Of a stretch of 64,000 nucleotides of DNA, positions 27,418 through 37,063 are shown one piece after another. Origin of the DNA: Pseudemcibacter aquimaris (GTDB lineage Bacteria; Pseudomonadota; Alphaproteobacteria; Sphingomonadales; Emcibacteraceae); assembly GCF_028869115.1 (NCBI RefSeq), contig NZ_CP079800.1, forward strand, positions 2,232,001 to 2,296,000, written 5' to 3'. The position numbers and the translations under genes were made by a program. Positions within the stretch are counted from its first letter, which is position 1. Every line of letters starts with the position of its first letter. The notes under the pieces were generated by a model. The model was not told where the DNA came from. It searched no databases and was given only the letters and a program-made list of their open reading frames with translations.

Positions 27418-29265
27418 ATGACAAAAGACAATATTACCCGCCGTGATTTCCTAAACGGCACCCAAATTGCCATTACAACTGCTGCCACAGCATCACTTCT
27501 AACCCCATGGGTAGAAGCATTCGGTGCGCCTAATGAATTTACGCTGGAAAAGGGTTATTATCCGCCAGCAAAATCAGGCATGCGCGGTAGCCATGATGGT
27601 TCGTGGGAAACCATGCACACACGCGTACTTGGGGAAGAATGGAATGTTGAAAAGCACGACGAAGAATATGATCTTGTTGTTGTTGGGGGCGGCATCAGTG
27701 GACTTTCATCGGCTTACTTTTACAAACAAAGAAAACCAGATGCCAAAATTCTAATTCTTGATAACCATGACGATTTTGGGGGTCATGCCAAGCGTAATGA
27801 ATTTGAAATCAATGGTGAAACAAGACTTGGATATGGCGGCACAGAAGCCATCGAAACACCATCATCATTTTCCAAAGAAGCAATGGACTTGTTAGTCGAC
27901 CTTGGTATTGATCTTGATTACTTCTATGAAGCATTTGATCAGGAATTATATTCCCGTCGCGGCATGGGTTTTTCCATCGTGTTTGATGAAAAGCAATTTG
28001 GCGAAACAAAACATGTGGTTGGATACGGTGAAAAATCATGGGAAGATTTCGCCAAAGAAGCACCGCTTTCCGATAAGGCACGCGAAGATTTTATTCGCGT
28101 GCAAACTGCGGAAGTTGATTACCTTGAAGGAACACCAACCGAAGAGAAATTTAAAATCCTCGGTAAAACCGGTTATTCCGCATTCCTGCGTGATTATGTG
28201 AAGGTCGATGAACAAGTTATCAACATCTATCAAAACTGGGGTATGAGTTTCTGGTGCGTGGATATGGAAGAAGTGCCAACAACGGCCGTTCAATATTATG
28301 ACGGCGGCATTCCCGGAGTTGATCATACCTTACCAATTCGTACTGGACGTGGTGTTGATCCCTATATCTTCCATTTTCCAGATGGTAATGCCTCTATCGC
28401 GCGCTTGCTAGTTCGTAAAATGATCCCTGAAGCCATGCCGGGCAGCACTATGGAAGACATCGTGACAGCCAAGGCCGATTATACGAAGCTGGATCAAAAG
28501 GACCAGAACATCAACATCCGTCTAAATAGTACTGTTGTTCATGTTAAAAACACTGATGATGGCAAAAATGTTGATATTACCTATGTTCGTGATGATGAAG
28601 CCAGAAAAGTACGTGCGAAGAAAACTGTAATGGCCTGTTACAATAGCGCGATTCCTTACCTTTGTCCGGAAATGTCCGATGAACAAAAGGCGGGTCTTGC
28701 GTTTAACGTAAAAGTGCCGCTTGTTTATACGAAAGTGCTGCTTCGCAACTGGGAAGCCTTTGATAAACTAAAAACAAGCTTTGTTTATTATACAGGCGGG
28801 TTTTATAAACAGGCCGAGCTTGCTTATCCTGTATCGGTTGGTGAATATAAACGTTCACAAACACCGGATGAACCAATGGTTGTTCATATGTGTCATGTCC
28901 CACTGTTCCGCGACATCAAAGGCACAGACCAATGGCGTGAGGGCAGAAGGCAAATTCTAACCACCACATTCGAAGAATTTGAACAGCATGCAAAAGACCA
29001 ATTAACACAGGCTCTTGGCGAAGCTGGCTTTGATGCGGACCGTGACATTGCAGGTATTACCGTCAACCGCTGGCCGCATGGATATTCAACCAGTAACGCC
29101 CTATTATGGGGTAAGGATTACGCGGAAGAAGACAAGCCATGGGTTATCGGACGCAAACCATTTGGTAACATTCATATTGCCAATAGTGACGCGGGTGCCA
29201 AAGCAGACACACAAACAGCAATTAAGGAAGCTTACCGAGCTGTCGCAAAAGAAATTCTTGGTTAA
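27418..29265 (+). CDS. Tat-exported FAD-dependent oxidoreductase, spermidine dehydrogenase-like
   Basis: A 615-residue flavoenzyme. It opens with a Tat signal (ITRRDFLNGTQIA and a hydrophobic core). The Rossmann motif G90-G-G-I-S-G95 lies in DLVVVGGGISGLSSAYFY, followed by ILILDNHDDFGGHAKRN and the C-terminal TVNRWPHGYS. Length, the Tat signal and these stretches resemble Pseudomonas SpdH, a haem- and FAD-linked spermidine dehydrogenase of the periplasm. The haem part is not visible here and the amine substrate is inferred. It has its own promoter-like region upstream and a terminator downstream. Confidence 0.82.
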   Translation: MTKDNITRRDFLNGTQIAITTAATASLLTPWVEAFGAPNEFTLEKGYYPPAKSGMRGSHDGSWETMHTRVLGEEWNVEKHDEEYDLVVVGGGISGLSSAYFYKQRKPDAKILILDNHDDFGGHAKRNEFEINGETRLGYGGTEAIETPSSFSKEAMDLLVDLGIDLDYFYEAFDQELYSRRGMGFSIVFDEKQFGETKHVVGYGEKSWEDFAKEAPLSDKAREDFIRVQTAEVDYLEGTPTEEKFKILGKTGYSAFLRDYVKVDEQVINIYQNWGMSFWCVDMEEVPTTAVQYYDGGIPGVDHTLPIRTGRGVDPYIFHFPDGNASIARLLVRKMIPEAMPGSTMEDIVTAKADYTKLDQKDQNINIRLNSTVVHVKNTDDGKNVDITYVRDDEARKVRAKKTVMACYNSAIPYLCPEMSDEQKAGLAFNVKVPLVYTKVLLRNWEAFDKLKTSFVYYTGGFYKQAELAYPVSVGEYKRSQTPDEPMVVHMCHVPLFRDIKGTDQWREGRRQILTTTFEEFEQHAKDQLTQALGEAGFDADRDIAGITVNRWPHGYSTSNALLWGKDYAEEDKPWVIGRKPFGNIHIANSDAGAKADTQTAIKEAYRAVAKEILG

Positions 29266-29294
29266 ATAAACCGAATTAAATTCATTATGTAAGA

Positions 29295-29326
29295 AAAAAG
29301 GCGCTTGTACTCAAAGCGCCTTTTTT
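29295..29326. terminator. Bidirectional intrinsic terminator
   Basis: An inverted repeat GGCGCTT (29300-29306) / AAGCGCC (29314-29320), flanked by an A-tract on the left and a T-tract on the right. It can stop transcription both of the flavoenzyme gene (plus strand) and of the RTX fragment (minus strand), whose coding regions converge on it. Confidence 0.85.
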
Positions 29327-29351
29327 GCCGGAGAGTGTCTGTACTCAAAGT

Positions 29352-29949
29352 TTACCAGACAATTTTTTCCACGTTTTCAAAATCGATGGATCCCCCCTCA
29401 TCAAATGTAATTGTACCACCAGCATCACCGGAAAGTACAAGTTCACCGTCGCCAGTTGATTCAATTGTGCTGCCATCATTTAATGATAACGTCCAACCGT
29501 CTTGTGCTGCGTTTCCTTCAAAACCGGAAAGCTCAATGGTATCTGTCCAATCACCACCTGCGCCGCCATCAACAACATCATTACCTTGTTGTGCTAGGAA
29601 CGTAAGCGTATCACTTCCTTCACCACCGAATAGTTCATCGTCATCACTGCCGCCGTCAATAAGATCATTACCGGCACCGCCGTAAATCACATCGCCTGAA
29701 CTTCCACCGGAAAGGTTATCGTTTCCTTCGTCACCGTGAATAGTATCTTTACCTGTACCACCTGTGATCAGGTCATCACCTTCTCCGCCAGAGATTGTGT
29801 CTTTACCGTTGCCACCGTCGATGGTGTCATTCTCTGATGTTCCAGTAATATTGTCCTTACCGTTACCACCATTAATGAAGTTTTCACCGCCCGCATTTGC
29901 ACCGGCTTGAACTTCTTCACCGCCACCAGCATTTTCAGCGTTGTTATTA
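29352..29949 (-). pseudogene. RTX calcium-binding protein, C-terminal fragment lacking its N-terminus
   Basis: About 198 residues remain. Nine tandem glycine/aspartate nonapeptides of the RTX type lie at about 29601-29873 (for example GGNGKDTIS, GGAGNDLID, GGEGSDTLT), followed by a C-terminal region like those read by type I secretion systems (ending FENVEKIVW). The open frame runs on to 30020, but those first residues are just the antisense of the ABC-transporter fragment, so no genuine start is present. The gene appears to have been cut at about 29950 by a rearrangement. Confidence 0.75.
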
Positions 29950-30819
29950 TCACCGCTGCAAAATCTATTCCTGACACTTTCAAGACTGGAATATACAATC
30001 AGCAGCATTAAGCAAATCAACAGCCTGATGAAACTTAAGACAGAAGTTAACCCGAACCCGGATAACCTAAGTCAACGCGAATTTGGCGGCCACATTCTTA
30101 TGGACCGTGTCAGTTTCCGTTACCGTCAGGGCGCAGAACCTGCGCTGCTTGGTACAAGTTTTGAAGTATTACCAAATGAAATGATGGCTGTTGTCGGTCC
30201 AAACGCATCCGGTAAATCGACAATCCTTAAGGTGATTTTGGCAATGTACCAAAATCAGGCTGGTCAGGTTATTTTGGACGGTATGGATATCAGACAAATA
30301 AATCCATTGGTGCTGCGTCAAAACATTGCTTACGTACCGCAAGAATCACGTTTCTTCCATGGCACGATTGCACAGAACTTAAGACTTTCTCACCCAACTG
30401 CGAGTGATGAAGAACTTATGGAAGCGTGCGATCTTGCAAACTTGACGAATGATATCGAACAACTTCCGGAAAAGTTAGAAACAAGAATTGGTGATCATAC
30501 CGTTCATGGTCTTCCGTCCGGTTTTAAACAACGCCTATCTCTGGCACGTGCTTTCCTTAAGAAAGCCCCTATTTTGTTATTGGATGAGCCAGGACAGACA
30601 CTTGACTTTGAAGCGGATAAAGCATTTATCGATTCACTTAAGAAATTAAAAGGTACTTGTACAATCATCATGGTTTCGCATCGCCCTAGCCATGTAAAAC
30701 TATGTGACAAGGTACTTTCAATGGAAAATGGTATGGTGGTTAATTTGGGTACACCAGACGAAATTTATCAATCAACAGACAATCAAACACCCCAAGTAGA
30801 AGATGGGAACCGTTCATAA
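29950..30819 (+). pseudogene. Type I secretion ABC transporter, ATP-binding half only (N-terminus lost)
   Basis: About 289 residues remain of a protein normally near 560-600. Homology starts at the end of the membrane domain (SPLQNLFLTLSRLEYT) and then runs through an intact nucleotide-binding domain: Walker A GPNASGKST, Q-loop YVPQESRFF, a weakened signature LPSGFKQRLSLARA, and Walker B ILLLDEPG. No ATG and no transmembrane helices lie upstream; instead the reversed RTX fragment begins. The stop overlaps the HlyD start (TAATG). Alone it cannot make an exporter. Confidence 0.78.
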
Positions 30820-32279
30820 TGACTGAAGAAAACAAAAACGAAAACGAAGAAAACACTGAAGAAAACGCAATCGAAGAGACTGCTGAACAATCTACAGCCG
30901 TAGCCGCTTCTTCAGGGAACCCTGTTCAAAAAGGTGTGAACAGCTTCTTAGGTAAAAATACAAATAAGCCGACAGAATATTATGCAAAATTTTTGTCACG
31001 CGCGACATTACTTGAAGAATCAGGACCACCTGCTTCATCTGTCAGTACTATTCGTGTGATCGGCCTGATTGTTATTGGCTGTATATTAGCTTCTCCTTTT
31101 ATCAGCCTTAACGAAACGAGCGTTGCACAAGGTGAAGTGGTTCCATCCATTTCTGTACAGCCAGTTCAACATCTTGAAGGCGGTATCGTTAATGAAGTCT
31201 TTGTAAAAGACGGTGACGTGATTAAAAAAGGCGAGCCATTGATGCAGCTTGATGATACATCAACACTCGCTGAACTTAACCGTGCACGCACACGTTATGT
31301 ATCACTCGATATGCAAATGCGCAGATTACGCGATTTTGCCCTTAACGAGCGTGCTGATTTCTCTGATTACGAAGACGAGTATCCGGTAATTGCACTGGAT
31401 CAGGAAAAACTTCTTAATCAACAGAAATAATCGCGTACTGCGCAGGAACGTGTTTACATTTCAAAAATCGCAAATTCCAGAAACCAGCTTTCTGTACTTG
31501 AACAACAAGAAGCGGCACAAAAAGAAGCAATGGATATTGTTGCTGAAGAATTAGCTATTCGTGAAGAACTTACTGAAAAAGGTCTTGGATCAAAAATCCG
31601 TCTTCTTGAAATTCAACGTGAATATGTAAATGCAAAAAGCGCGTATGACACAACTGTTGAACAAAAAACTGGTGTTATCGCAGGTATCAACGAAGCAGAA
31701 GGCAACCTGGTTGAATTAAGAGAGCGCCTAAACAGCGATGCTCTTGACCAGTTAGCTGTTATGATCGAAGAAAGTGTTGGCCTTCAATCAGAGCTAAAAC
31801 GCTTGAATGACAAACTTGCCCGCTTAAGCGTTCTTTCACCAGTAGACGGCATTGTAAAGGGCCTTAAGTACCGTGCATATGCAAGTGTTATTCCACCAGG
31901 TGATATGATTGCGCAGATCGTCCCTAACGAAGATGAGCTTGTTGCAGAAGTTCGCATTTCTCCACGCGACGTTGGTCATGTAACAGCTGGTAACGAAGTG
32001 ACGCTAAAGGTCGATACATATGACTATTCGGTATATGGTTCGATTGAAGCAAAACTGACCACCGTGTCTGCATCATCATTCATTGATGAACAAGGCGATT
32101 CATACTTCAAAGGCTATATCGACCTGCCTAGAAACTATGTTGGTGCAGATACTGCTGCAAACCGCATAACACCGGGTATGACATTGGTTGCTGATATTAA
32201 AACGGGTGAAAAATCACTATTTAAATATCTTATGAAACCAATCAGCAGAGGTATTGATAACTCATTCGGTGAAAGATAA
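30819..32279 (+). pseudogene. HlyD-type type I secretion adaptor, interrupted by in-frame TAA
   Basis: The frame is continuous from 30819 to 32279 except for TAA at 31428-31430 after LLNQQK; it resumes with SRTAQERVYISKI. Read through, it gives about 485 residues, normal for a membrane-fusion protein. The parts are a charged cytoplasmic N-terminus, a transmembrane segment (GLIVIGCILASPF), a lipoyl half-motif (VQHLEGGIVNEVFVKDGD), a long coiled coil and the closing beta-barrel. A single CAA-to-TAA change would explain the stop. With the truncated ABC gene upstream, the exporter is inactive or the region is misassembled. Confidence 0.8.
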
Positions 32280-32299
32280 GAGTTTCAAAATTGCAAAAA

Positions 32300-32332
32300 G
32301 AAAGCCCCCTGAAATTCAGGGGGCTTTTTTTT
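32300..32332. terminator. Strong intrinsic terminator
   Basis: A 12-bp perfect stem, AAAGCCCCCTGA (32301-32312) with TCAGGGGGCTTT (32316-32327), a 3-nt loop and a T-run after it. It closes the hlyD remnant and, read on the minus strand with its A-tract side as T's, also follows the end of gshB. Confidence 0.9.
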
Positions 32333-32350
32333 GTTACCTAAAAATATTCT

Positions 32351-33292
32351 CTATAGCTTCTTTTCAATCGCATCCCAAATGAGCGCCGCAATATCAGTAC
32401 CATCAAATCGTTTGATTTCCTGAATTCCGGTTGGCGATGTTACGTTGATTTCCGTTAGATAATCACCAATCACATCAATGCCAACGAATATTTGCCCCTG
32501 CTCTTTTAGCACTGGGCCGATTTTATCGCATATTTCACGTTCACGGTCTGTCAGGTCCGTTTTACGTGCTTCGCCACCCACATGCATGTTTGAACGCACT
32601 TCGCCCTCGTCTGGTACACGGTTGATGGCGCCAACAGGTTCACCGTCCACAAGTATAATGCGCTTATCGCCCTTACGGACGTCCGGCAGATACTGCTGAA
32701 CGATAAATGGTTCGGTATAAAATTCCTGAAACATTTCAATCAGGCTTGCTAAATTTTGATCGCCTTCGCTAATGCGGAAAACACCTGCACCGCCATTACC
32801 GTATAATGGCTTTACAATAATATCTTTATATTCATCGCGGAATGACCGCACATCATTCGCGTTGGAAGTAATCATTGTTGGCGGCATTAATTCCGGAAAA
32901 CGGGTAAGGAAAATCTTTTCCGGTGCATTTCTGACCGATGCCGGATCATTCACAACCAATGTTTTTGGGTGGATATGCTCAAGAATATGTGTCGCTGTGA
33001 TGTAGCCCATATGAAATGGTGGATCCTGACGCATAAGAATAACGTCTATGTCTTCACCAAGGTCCATATGTTTGCTTTCACCAAGCGTATAATGGTTTCC
33101 TTCTTCTCGTCTTAATTCAAGCGGCCTGACATGGGCTTTAACTTTATCATTCACATAGGACATATCATCAACCATATAATGAAACAGGTTATATCCTCTG
33201 TTCTGAGCTTCCAGCCCCATGGCAAAGGTACTATCCCCGTTAATATCAATAGTTTCAACGGGGTCCATTTGAAGCGCTACATTTAAACTCAT
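32351..33292 (-). CDS. gshB: Glutathione synthase
   Basis: A 313-residue ATP-grasp enzyme of standard GshB length. The N-terminal [20 protein letters not shown], the [15 protein letters not shown] loop, [15 protein letters not shown] and the metal-binding end [21 protein letters not shown] are all typical. It joins gamma-glutamylcysteine and glycine in the cytoplasm. It is the last gene of the rsmI-yraN-sirB1-gshB unit, beginning 1 bp after the preceding stop. Confidence 0.95.
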   Translation of the reverse strand: MSLNVALQMDPVETIDINGDSTFAMGLEAQNRGYNLFHYMVDDMSYVNDKVKAHVRPLELRREEGNHYTLGESKHMDLGEDIDVILMRQDPPFHMGYITATHILEHIHPKTLVVNDPASVRNAPEKIFLTRFPELMPPTMITSNANDVRSFRDEYKDIIVKPLYGNGGAGVFRISEGDQNLASLIEMFQEFYTEPFIVQQYLPDVRKGDKRIILVDGEPVGAINRVPDEGEVRSNMHVGGEARKTDLTDREREICDKIGPVLKEQGQIFVGIDVIGDYLTEINVTSPTGIQEIKRFDGTDIAALIWDAIEKKL

Positions 33293-34201
33293 TTATTCTT
33301 TATCCTTATCAATATCGCCTTTTATCAGCTCAAACACATTTGGCCTGTTATAGGCACGCATTTCCTTTAGCGTATTTAAAATCTGCTTTCGCATTTCTTT
33401 ATCTTCGGCATCCACATTATCATCCATATAATCCAAACAATCGAGCAGGTTTTGTTTTCCTGCTTCCATGCTTCTGGTATGGATTTGAAGCATACCAAGT
33501 TCAAATTTATGTACGATTTTGTCAGGGTCAATATATATGGTGCGATTTAATGCATTCATCGCTAATTCAAAGTCACTGACATTCAGGCAACGGATCTTAA
33601 TATTATTAAGCAACCTTACCAAAATATCACGCTTTCCAAGTGGCGCGTGATGCCATTGTTCAAGGCTTTTACTGCCGCCCGAAATAGTACCGACCAAATC
33701 ACGCAAGTCGTGGGCATCCATTATTCTGCCTTTATGAAATGGGTCCATGATCACCTGATCATTTTCCCCAAAAAGACGGATTAAAAAATGGGCTGGGAAA
33801 TTAACACCTTCAACACGCCATCCTTGGCTTTCGGCTGCATGCATGTATAAAATACCAAGGCTGATCGGAATGCCTAATCTGCGGTCGATAACTGACATGA
33901 TATTGCTATTTTGCAAATCATCATAAAATTTATCATTACCATTATATTCATGACGGCCATACATTACCTCGATCAAGCTTTCCGCCTTTTCCGCTGCCGT
34001 GTTTGAATTATGGGCTTCGCTGTTAAGGTCCAGTTTTAAAATTTCCAGATGATGATGATATTTTTGTAATGACACACCGGGACGATCAAGGCTAGCGAGC
34101 ATTAACGCCGTTTCAGCAAGATCAATTTCATCTTCCGGCATTTTGCCAACGTCTTTTAAAAATTCAATTTGTTTATCAAGGGTAGGAATCATTATTACCA
34201 C
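33293..34201 (-). CDS. SirB1 family protein (transglutaminase-like plus TPR)
   Basis: A 302-residue protein. The first two thirds is a transglutaminase-like SirB1 domain (NSNIMSVIDRRLGIPISLGILY, WRVEGVNFPAHFLIRL). The last third is helical with one or two TPR-type repeats (FELAMNALNRTIYIDPD, KFELGMLQIHTRSME). Catalysis is not proven for this family. The start at 34201 overlaps yraN by 7 bp; the second ATG at 34192 is equally possible. Its place between yraN and gshB is a conserved alphaproteobacterial order. Confidence 0.85.
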   Translation of the reverse strand: MVIMIPTLDKQIEFLKDVGKMPEDEIDLAETALMLASLDRPGVSLQKYHHHLEILKLDLNSEAHNSNTAAEKAESLIEVMYGRHEYNGNDKFYDDLQNSNIMSVIDRRLGIPISLGILYMHAAESQGWRVEGVNFPAHFLIRLFGENDQVIMDPFHKGRIMDAHDLRDLVGTISGGSKSLEQWHHAPLGKRDILVRLLNNIKIRCLNVSDFELAMNALNRTIYIDPDKIVHKFELGMLQIHTRSMEAGKQNLLDCLDYMDDNVDAEDKEMRKQILNTLKEMRAYNRPNVFELIKGDIDKDKE

Positions 34202-34569
34202 GCGTTTTCAATATGTATTGGCCATTTCCAGGGAATGATCATGATCATATCACATCTGATTATTTCGGTCTTTAGATTATTGTTATCATTTTTGTTTTTC
34301 AAGCGGGACAGATAAATTTCTGCTGCGTTTCTGATACGATTTTTCTGTTTTTCGGATAATGAATGTGCTGCTGCATCATAATCTTTTCTCGCTTTAACTT
34401 CGCAAAAAACGGTTATGTTTTGTTTTCGGGCAATAATATCAATTTCACCAACCGATGTTTTATATCGTCTTTCTTGAATAGAATACCCCTTAAGGGTAAG
34501 GAATATCACCCCAAGCCATTCTGCGACATGCCCCCATCTATAGGCTTTTTTCTTATTCCCCGCGCCCAT
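34195..34569 (-). CDS. yraN: YraN family (UPF0102) endonuclease-like protein
   Basis: A 124-residue protein with the restriction-endonuclease-like core of the family: GHVAEWLGVIFLTLKGYSI, then VGEIDIIARKQNITVFCEVKAR, where the D and E-x-K residues would bind metal, and the distal RCDMIMIIPWKWP. Its role is unknown but it almost always accompanies rsmI. The start overlaps the rsmI 3' end by 17 bp. Confidence 0.9.
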   Translation of the reverse strand: MGAGNKKKAYRWGHVAEWLGVIFLTLKGYSIQERRYKTSVGEIDIIARKQNITVFCEVKARKDYDAAAHSLSEKQKNRIRNAAEIYLSRLKNKNDNNNLKTEIIRCDMIMIIPWKWPIHIENAW

Positions 34570-35416
34570 TATCCGATAATTCCAATGCCCTTTTATAAAC
34601 TTCCTTGCGCTTTCGCCCTGTCATATAGGTAACTGCGGCAACGGCCTCTTTCACTGATAATTTTTCTAGCGCATTTTTTAATGCGTCATCAAGATCATTC
34701 ACCGCCCCTTCTGTCTTTTCCGGCGGGGATACGATGATTACGATTTCGCCCTTTGGTGTTGGGCTATCTTCATAATGTTCGATTAAACTCTCTAAACTGC
34801 CTTTACGTGTTTCCTCGTATAATTTTGTCAGTTCCCGACAAACGGCTGCTTCACGGTTTCCGAGGACCGTATTTAAATCCTTTAAGCAGGCCAGTAATCT
34901 TTTCGGTGATTCATAATAAATGATGCTCGCATCAACACTTTTAAATTTTTTAATTTCATTTTGTCTCGCCTGCATTTTTGGCGGCAAAAAACCTTGAAAT
35001 AAAAAATTATTGGTCGGCATACCGGCATTTGTTAAAGCACACAAAATAGCACTAGCACCAGGTAAGCTCGTGACCATAATATCATTGGCCCTGCATTCAT
35101 TAACGAGCCTATACCCCGGATCAGAAATAAGTGGCGTACCCGCATCGCTGATAAGTGCAATGATTTTTCCTGATCCAAGTTCATCCAGAATACGTGGCAT
35201 AACTTCCTGCGCATTGTGGTCATGATAAGAAATCATAGGCGTATCAATTTCATAATAAGAAAGCAGCTTGCCGCTAACGCGCTTATCTTCGCAGGCGATA
35301 AAATCGGCCGCCTTTAACAAATCGATCGCCCTTAACGTGATATCCCCCAGGTTTCCAATGGGTGTCGCGGTGACATAAAGACCGCTTTCAAATTTGTTTC
35401 GTTGTTTTTTTTCCAT
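34553..35416 (-). CDS. rsmI: 16S rRNA (cytidine-1402 2'-O)-methyltransferase
   Basis: A 287-residue member of the tetrapyrrole-methylase fold family. Typical stretches are GLYVTATPIGNLGDIT, ACEDKRVSGKLL, ISDAGTPLISDPGYRL and SLPGASAILCALTNAG, followed by FQGFLPPK and YESPKRL. It methylates the ribose of C1402 in 16S rRNA using S-adenosylmethionine. It heads the minus-strand unit and is divergent from the LpoA-like lipoprotein gene across an 87-bp gap that must hold both promoters. Confidence 0.95.
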   Translation of the reverse strand: MEKKQRNKFESGLYVTATPIGNLGDITLRAIDLLKAADFIACEDKRVSGKLLSYYEIDTPMISYHDHNAQEVMPRILDELGSGKIIALISDAGTPLISDPGYRLVNECRANDIMVTSLPGASAILCALTNAGMPTNNFLFQGFLPPKMQARQNEIKKFKSVDASIIYYESPKRLLACLKDLNTVLGNREAAVCRELTKLYEETRKGSLESLIEHYEDSPTPKGEIVIIVSPPEKTEGAVNDLDDALKNALEKLSVKEAVAAVTYMTGRKRKEVYKRALELSDNGRGE

Positions 35417-35503
35417 TTTTCTTTATTTTCCACACCATTGCCATATTTCAGGACTAGCCTAACTGAATTCCTTTGGTATAACTAATGAAATATTGTCATT
35501 GCA

Positions 35504-37063
35504 ATGAAAATGGGATCAATCAGTTTGCTGATTAAAAAAATATATAAAACGACCTTAGTGGTTCCTGCATTATTAACACTTGCCGCATGTGGACCGGATA
35601 GTGACAATGCGCCATTTGCACAAAGCGCGCCACCCGCGCCGGAACAAGAAATTGTTTTTGATACAAAACCGGAAACCATTCCGGATGAACCGACAAATAT
35701 TCTTACCCCCATTTTAAGACGCGACGACAAACAAGAAGAAATTATAGATAACCGCCCCGCGCGTTTAAAAATCAACGTAGGAGTAATGTTACCGTTAAGT
35801 GGTGACACCGGCCAAGTCGGACAAGCCATGTTAAACGCCATCACAATGGCAATGTTTGATGCCGGGGATAAAAGGCTAAACCTCATCCCTGTTGATACAC
35901 GCGGCACACCAGAAGGCGCAGAAGCAGCCACAACCGAACTGATCGCGAGAAACGCAGATATCATCATCGGCCCCTTATTTGCTGGCAGCATCCGTGCCGC
36001 AAAGCCAATCGCGAAAGAAGCAGGTCTTAACATGATCAGCTTTTCAACCGATCAAGATGTCGCCGGGGACAATGTCTTTCTTTTAAGCTTCCGCCCTGAA
36101 GAACAGGTTGGTCGTATCATCAAATATGCATCAAAACAGCAACATGAAAAATTCGCCGCTTTAATCCCGGAAACTCTATATGGTGGCCGCGTTGTTGATG
36201 TGCTTGAACCACTGATTGCCACAGATTTTAATGAACTGGTCGCGATGGAAGTTTACCCGAATGATCCATCCATGCTTGATGAACCGGTAAAACGCATTGC
36301 CAATTATGATTATAGACGTCAGGAATTCCTCGATGAACGCCAATTCTTACGTTCCCTTGGTAATGACGATGACATGGGCAGGGAATTTTTAACTGAACTT
36401 AGAAACCTTGAAACATTGGGCGATGTTGAATTTGATGCCATCCTTCTGCCGGAAGGTGGCTCAATGCTTGGATCACTGGCGCCACTTCTGTCCTATTATG
36501 AAATTGACCTGACAAAGGTGAAAGTCCTTGGAACCGGTCTGTGGCAAGACCCTATGCTGTTTAATGAACCACAGCTTCAAGGTGGATGGTTCGCCGCACC
36601 AGAAGAAGAAAAATCAAACGCATTCCTTGATCGCTATAACGATGCATATGGCGTCATGCCACCACGTTTGGTAACGCTTGGATATGATGCCATGGCCCTT
36701 GTATCCAACATAGTCAGAAGCCAACGTACCCCAACATTTTCCAAGAAAATCCTAACCGACCCAAGCGGCTTTGTCGGTCTTGATGGCATTTTCCGTTTCC
36801 ATAGAACAGGACTTGTTGAACGCGGTCTTGCCGTATTTGAAGTATCTGAAGACGAGTTTATAAAGATCGAAGACGCCCCAAAAAGCTTTATTCAGGAAAA
36901 CAGACCGCTTTACGTAGAAGTCCCAATGGATTTTACACCAAAATTTGACCCAGTATTTGGTTTAGAAGGGGGCGCCCCTTCTCTGTCAATTGAAGTCGAT
37001 CTGGAAAAACTGGCGCAAGAAACCCTTGAGTTATCATCAAATCCACCTGATCCGATCCCGTAA
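35504..37063 (+). CDS. Penicillin-binding protein activator, LpoA-like lipoprotein
   Basis: A 519-residue protein with a lipoprotein signal, the lipobox LAAC ending at C29. After a proline-rich linker comes a periplasmic-binding-protein-like domain of the LpoA/YraM type (INVGVMLPLSGDTGQVGQAM, ADIIIGPLFAGSIRAAKPIA, MISFSTDQDVAGDNVF). In gammaproteobacteria LpoA activates PBP1A from the outer membrane; the alphaproteobacterial relatives are assumed to act likewise. The last 131 bp, encoding a tail with low similarity to the core, overlap the hemW 3' end on the other strand. Confidence 0.87.
   Translation: MKMGSISLLIKKIYKTTLVVPALLTLAACGPDSDNAPFAQSAPPAPEQEIVFDTKPETIPDEPTNILTPILRRDDKQEEIIDNRPARLKINVGVMLPLSGDTGQVGQAMLNAITMAMFDAGDKRLNLIPVDTRGTPEGAEAATTELIARNADIIIGPLFAGSIRAAKPIAKEAGLNMISFSTDQDVAGDNVFLLSFRPEEQVGRIIKYASKQQHEKFAALIPETLYGGRVVDVLEPLIATDFNELVAMEVYPNDPSMLDEPVKRIANYDYRRQEFLDERQFLRSLGNDDDMGREFLTELRNLETLGDVEFDAILLPEGGSMLGSLAPLLSYYEIDLTKVKVLGTGLWQDPMLFNEPQLQGGWFAAPEEEKSNAFLDRYNDAYGVMPPRLVTLGYDAMALVSNIVRSQRTPTFSKKILTDPSGFVGLDGIFRFHRTGLVERGLAVFEVSEDEFIKIEDAPKSFIQENRPLYVEVPMDFTPKFDPVFGLEGGAPSLSIEVDLEKLAQETLELSSNPPDPIP

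Noticed and set aside
29306-29350. 11-bp direct repeat TGTACTCAAAG (29306 and 29340)
   Set aside because: It is too short to be an attachment site or target duplication, and one copy is the loop side of the terminator. It is probably chance.
29601-29873. Regular short repeats resembling a CRISPR array
   Set aside because: The repeats keep a reading frame and encode RTX nonapeptides; there are no spacers of constant length or cas genes.
29950-30020. N-terminus of the RTX open frame as a membrane anchor
   Set aside because: These residues are only the antisense of the ABC-transporter fragment (SPLQNLFLTLSRLEYT on the other strand), so they are not part of a real RTX protein.
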